The translations under genes were made by a program, and so were the position numbers. Source: CAJUOR01 sp964596105 (GTDB lineage Bacteria; Bacillota_I; Bacilli_A; Erysipelotrichales; Coprobacillaceae). Taken from it: a stretch of 5,599 nucleotides of DNA. Below, piece after piece: positions 3,855 through 5,599 of the stretch. The notes under the pieces are model-generated. The model saw only the letters and a program-made list of their open reading frames with translations. It made no database searches and was not told the origin of the DNA. The number at the start of each line of letters is the position of its first letter. The first letter of the stretch is position 1. The stretch lies in NCBI GenBank assembly GCA_964596105.1, contig CAZQRT010000074.1, positions 1 through 5,599 of the forward strand, read 5' to 3'.

Positions 3855-5419
3855 AGAAATTATCCTGCCTGCTCCTTTTGATGTTTGCGCTATGCGCCTG
3901 TCACGGCCAGGTGTCAAAGACCGCTTTTACCATCCCGGATACGCTTGATGAGTCGGTCACTCAGGAGTTGACTTTCTGGGCGAAAAATGACACCAACAAG
4001 GCGCAGACGAAGGTTTATGAGCAGGCGATCGCTGATTTTGAGAAACTGTATCCCAATATCAAGATCAATATTCGTCTCTATACCGATTACGGGCGCATCT
4101 ACAATGATGTGATTACCAATATCGCCACCAACACGATGCCGGATATCTGCATCACTTATCCTGACCATATCGCCACTTATCTGACCGGCAATAACAGTGT
4201 GGTGGCGCTGGATGATTTGTTTCATGATGAGAAGTACGGTTTTAACGGTTCACAGTTAAAGTGGCAGGGGCCGGATTATGAGGATGTTGTCCCTTCCTTT
4301 TTACAGGAGTGTTATTTAAACGGTCATTATTTCGCTTTGCCTTACATGCGTTCCACGGAGGCTTGTTATATCAACAAGGATTATGTGGAAAAGCTCGGCT
4401 ATGAGATTCCTGAGGTATTGACGTGGGATTTTATCTGGGAAGTGAGCGAGGCGGCGATGGCTAAAAACCCGGACGGCACTTATGCTTTGAATGGTCAGAA
4501 GGTGCTGATTCCTTTTATCTATAAGTCGACGGACAATATGATGATTCAATATTTAAGGCAGGCCGGGGCGGATTACAGTGACGAGAACGGGCAGATCGGT
4601 TTGTTTAATGACACCACGAAGGATTTTCTAAAAACGATCGCCTCTCATACTCAGACCGGGGCTTTTTCCACTTTTAAGATTTCCGGATATCCGGGCAATT
4701 TCCTGAATGCCGGGCAGTGTATTTTCGCTATTGACTCCACGGCCGGGGCGACCTGGATGGGCAGCGACGCTCCTTTGATGGATATCCACTCTGACAAGGT
4801 GGTGCGGTTTGAAACGGTCATCAAGCCGATTCCGCAAGTTGATCCGGCAAATCCCAAGATGATTTCCCAGGGTCCTTCGGTCTGCATCTTCAACAAGGGT
4901 GATAATCAGAAGGTGCTGGCGTCATGGCTTTTCATGCAGTTCCTGTTGAATGATAAGACCCAGACGGCTTACGCGATGACGGAGGGGTATATCCCGGTGA
5001 CGCAAAGCGCGATTGATTCTGATACCTATCAGAATTATTTAAAGGCGATCGGCACTGATAACGATACCCACTACAGCATTAAGATCCAGGCCAGTGAGTT
5101 ACTGATCGATCATGTATCGGATACTTTCATCACTCCGGTTTTTAACGGTTCGGCGAGTCTGAGGGACGCGGCCGGGCAGCTGATCGAGGATGTCGCGAAG
5201 TCTGTGCGAAGAAAACAGACGGTGGATGATGTTTATCTGGATGAGTTGTATGATTCAACGTCGGCGATGTATCACCTGGATACGATCAATGCCCAAAACG
5301 GCGCCATGATGTCGCAAAGCGGAAAGCAGCAGGCGCTGCCTTGGGAAAGCAAGCTGCTTTTGGGAAGTATGGTTGTTATCTGGGCCGGGCTGATCATCGT
5401 AAGGCGGATCAAGCACTGA
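3851..5419 (+). CDS. Extracellular solute-binding lipoprotein with C-terminal membrane helix (UgpB-like)
   Basis: This 522-aa protein captures the substrate outside the membrane and hands it to the permeases. Residues 1-17 are a lipoprotein signal: KK, a hydrophobic run and the lipobox L14-C15-A16-C17. The mature family-1 solute-binding fold spans about 38-440. Typical marks are LTFWAKND (40-47), the FEKLYPNIKINI strand (63-74), NTMPDICITYP near 94-104, and a C-lobe SQGPSVCIFNKG...LASWLFMQFLL...EGYIPVT. An extra tail of about 80 residues ends in a membrane helix (about 502-517) followed by RRIKH, so the protein may be anchored at both ends. The length exceeds the common 420-450 aa. The ATG overlaps the permease 2 stop, with GGGGAGG about 9 nt upstream. 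The SQGPS and EGYIPVT segments recall UgpB-like binding proteins of Bacillota, but the ligand is not proven. Confidence 0.9.
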   Translation: MKKLSCLLLLMFALCACHGQVSKTAFTIPDTLDESVTQELTFWAKNDTNKAQTKVYEQAIADFEKLYPNIKINIRLYTDYGRIYNDVITNIATNTMPDICITYPDHIATYLTGNNSVVALDDLFHDEKYGFNGSQLKWQGPDYEDVVPSFLQECYLNGHYFALPYMRSTEACYINKDYVEKLGYEIPEVLTWDFIWEVSEAAMAKNPDGTYALNGQKVLIPFIYKSTDNMMIQYLRQAGADYSDENGQIGLFNDTTKDFLKTIASHTQTGAFSTFKISGYPGNFLNAGQCIFAIDSTAGATWMGSDAPLMDIHSDKVVRFETVIKPIPQVDPANPKMISQGPSVCIFNKGDNQKVLASWLFMQFLLNDKTQTAYAMTEGYIPVTQSAIDSDTYQNYLKAIGTDNDTHYSIKIQASELLIDHVSDTFITPVFNGSASLRDAAGQLIEDVAKSVRRKQTVDDVYLDELYDSTSAMYHLDTINAQNGAMMSQSGKQQALPWESKLLLGSMVVIWAGLIIVRRIKH

Positions 5420-5425
5420 TATTAG

Positions 5426-5463
5426 AGGAATTATCTTGATGAAATCAAAATAATTCCTTTTTT
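5426..5463 (+). terminator. Terminator of the ABC transporter operon
   Basis: AGGAATTAT (5426-5434) pairs with ATAATTCCT (5450-5458). After one C-A mismatch, TTGAT pairs with ATCAA around a GAA loop, giving a 9 + 5 bp stem. Six T (5458-5463) follow. It starts 7 nt after the last stop codon and separates the operon from the tRNA unit. Confidence 0.88.
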
Positions 5464-5499
5464 ATACGCGCCGGCAGACAAGGGAAGTAACGAAAATCA

Positions 5500-5528
5500 T
5501 TGACGAGGATCGGGAGATATGGTATGCT
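5500..5528 (+). promoter_or_regulatory. tRNA promoter
   Basis: TTGACG (5500-5505) and TATGCT (5523-5528) are 17 nt apart, with the start expected near 5535, just before the mature tRNA at 5541. The short leader and near-consensus -35 are typical of stable RNA promoters. Confidence 0.7.
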
Positions 5529-5540
5529 TGGAAAGCAAGA

Positions 5541-5599
5541 GGGAGCTTAGCTCAGTTGGGAGAGCGTCTGCCCTACAAGCAGAGGGTCAGCGGTTCGAG
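5541..5599 (+). tRNA. tRNA-Val (anticodon UAC), cut by window end
   Basis: The 5' acceptor strand GGGAGCT is followed by TA and a D-arm GCTC/GAGC around an 8-nt loop containing GGG. The anticodon stem TCTGC/GCAGA encloses loop CCTACAA, placing TAC at positions 34-36. A five-nt variable region and the TTCGA of the T-loop follow before the sequence ends. The overall sequence matches bacterial tRNA-Val(UAC). Position 33 is C (5573) where U is nearly universal. The 3' half of the T-arm, the acceptor 3' strand and any further tRNAs in the cluster lie outside the window. Confidence 0.92.

Noticed and set aside
3618..4896. Several minus-strand frames of 69-103 aa and the one at 3914-4225
   Set aside because: They are antisense shadows of permease 2 and the binding protein, with no start signals or family motifs.
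5336..5419. LPXTG-type sortase signal at the binding-protein C-terminus (LPWES, helix, RRIKH)
   Set aside because: The Thr and Gly of the motif are replaced by Glu and Ser, and the protein already has a lipobox. It is better read as a membrane helix.
5566..5583. Amber suppressor tRNA reading the TAG in permease 2 (CTA is present in the anticodon loop)
   Set aside because: With the stem fixed by pairing, positions 34-36 are TAC and CTA falls at 33-35. The acceptor and D-arm also match tRNA-Val.

Overview
The window looks like a piece of a Bacillota (Gram-positive, low-to-moderate GC) chromosome. The support is strong AGGAGG-type ribosome binding sites, sigma-A-like promoters, a lipoprotein-type substrate-binding protein and a UgpC-A-E-B-like transporter operon. 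A gut Erysipelotrichia-like host is my guess from the feel of the proteins; I cannot verify it here.

Left third (about 1-893, minus strand): a type III (protein-RNA) toxin-antitoxin module of the ToxIN/AbiQ kind. Reading leftwards it has a sigma-A promoter (865-893), a short RNA with a 5' hairpin, two 37-nt tandem repeats (755-828), an intrinsic terminator (692-721), a strong Shine-Dalgarno and a 161-aa ToxN-like endoribonuclease gene (160-645). Each repeat folds on paper into an H-type pseudoknot. The two copies differ at a base pair of stem 1 in a compensatory way. The terminator and its flank (39 nt, 36 identical) occur again just downstream of the toxin. The terminator's 3' arm is also perfectly complementary over 8 nt to the toxin's ribosome binding site, which suggests a second layer of control.

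Middle (894-1105): a divergent intergenic region. It holds two perfect inverted repeats and a rightward promoter (1051-1079) overlapped by operator-like dyads.

Right (1106-5463, plus strand): a four-cistron carbohydrate/glycerol-3-phosphate-type ABC importer with ATGA overlaps at every junction. It encodes the ATPase, permease 1, permease 2 and the substrate-binding lipoprotein, and ends in a long hairpin terminator. Permease 2 is interrupted by a single in-frame TAG (3399-3401), while the rest of the frame is intact. The binding protein has both an N-terminal lipobox and a C-terminal membrane helix.

Right edge (5500-5599): a tRNA promoter followed by a tRNA-Val(UAC), cut by the window end. 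It has C instead of the near-invariant U at position 33.

The best candidate for an undescribed system is the compact two-repeat type III toxin-antitoxin locus with its duplicated terminator and possible toxin-RBS sequestration.
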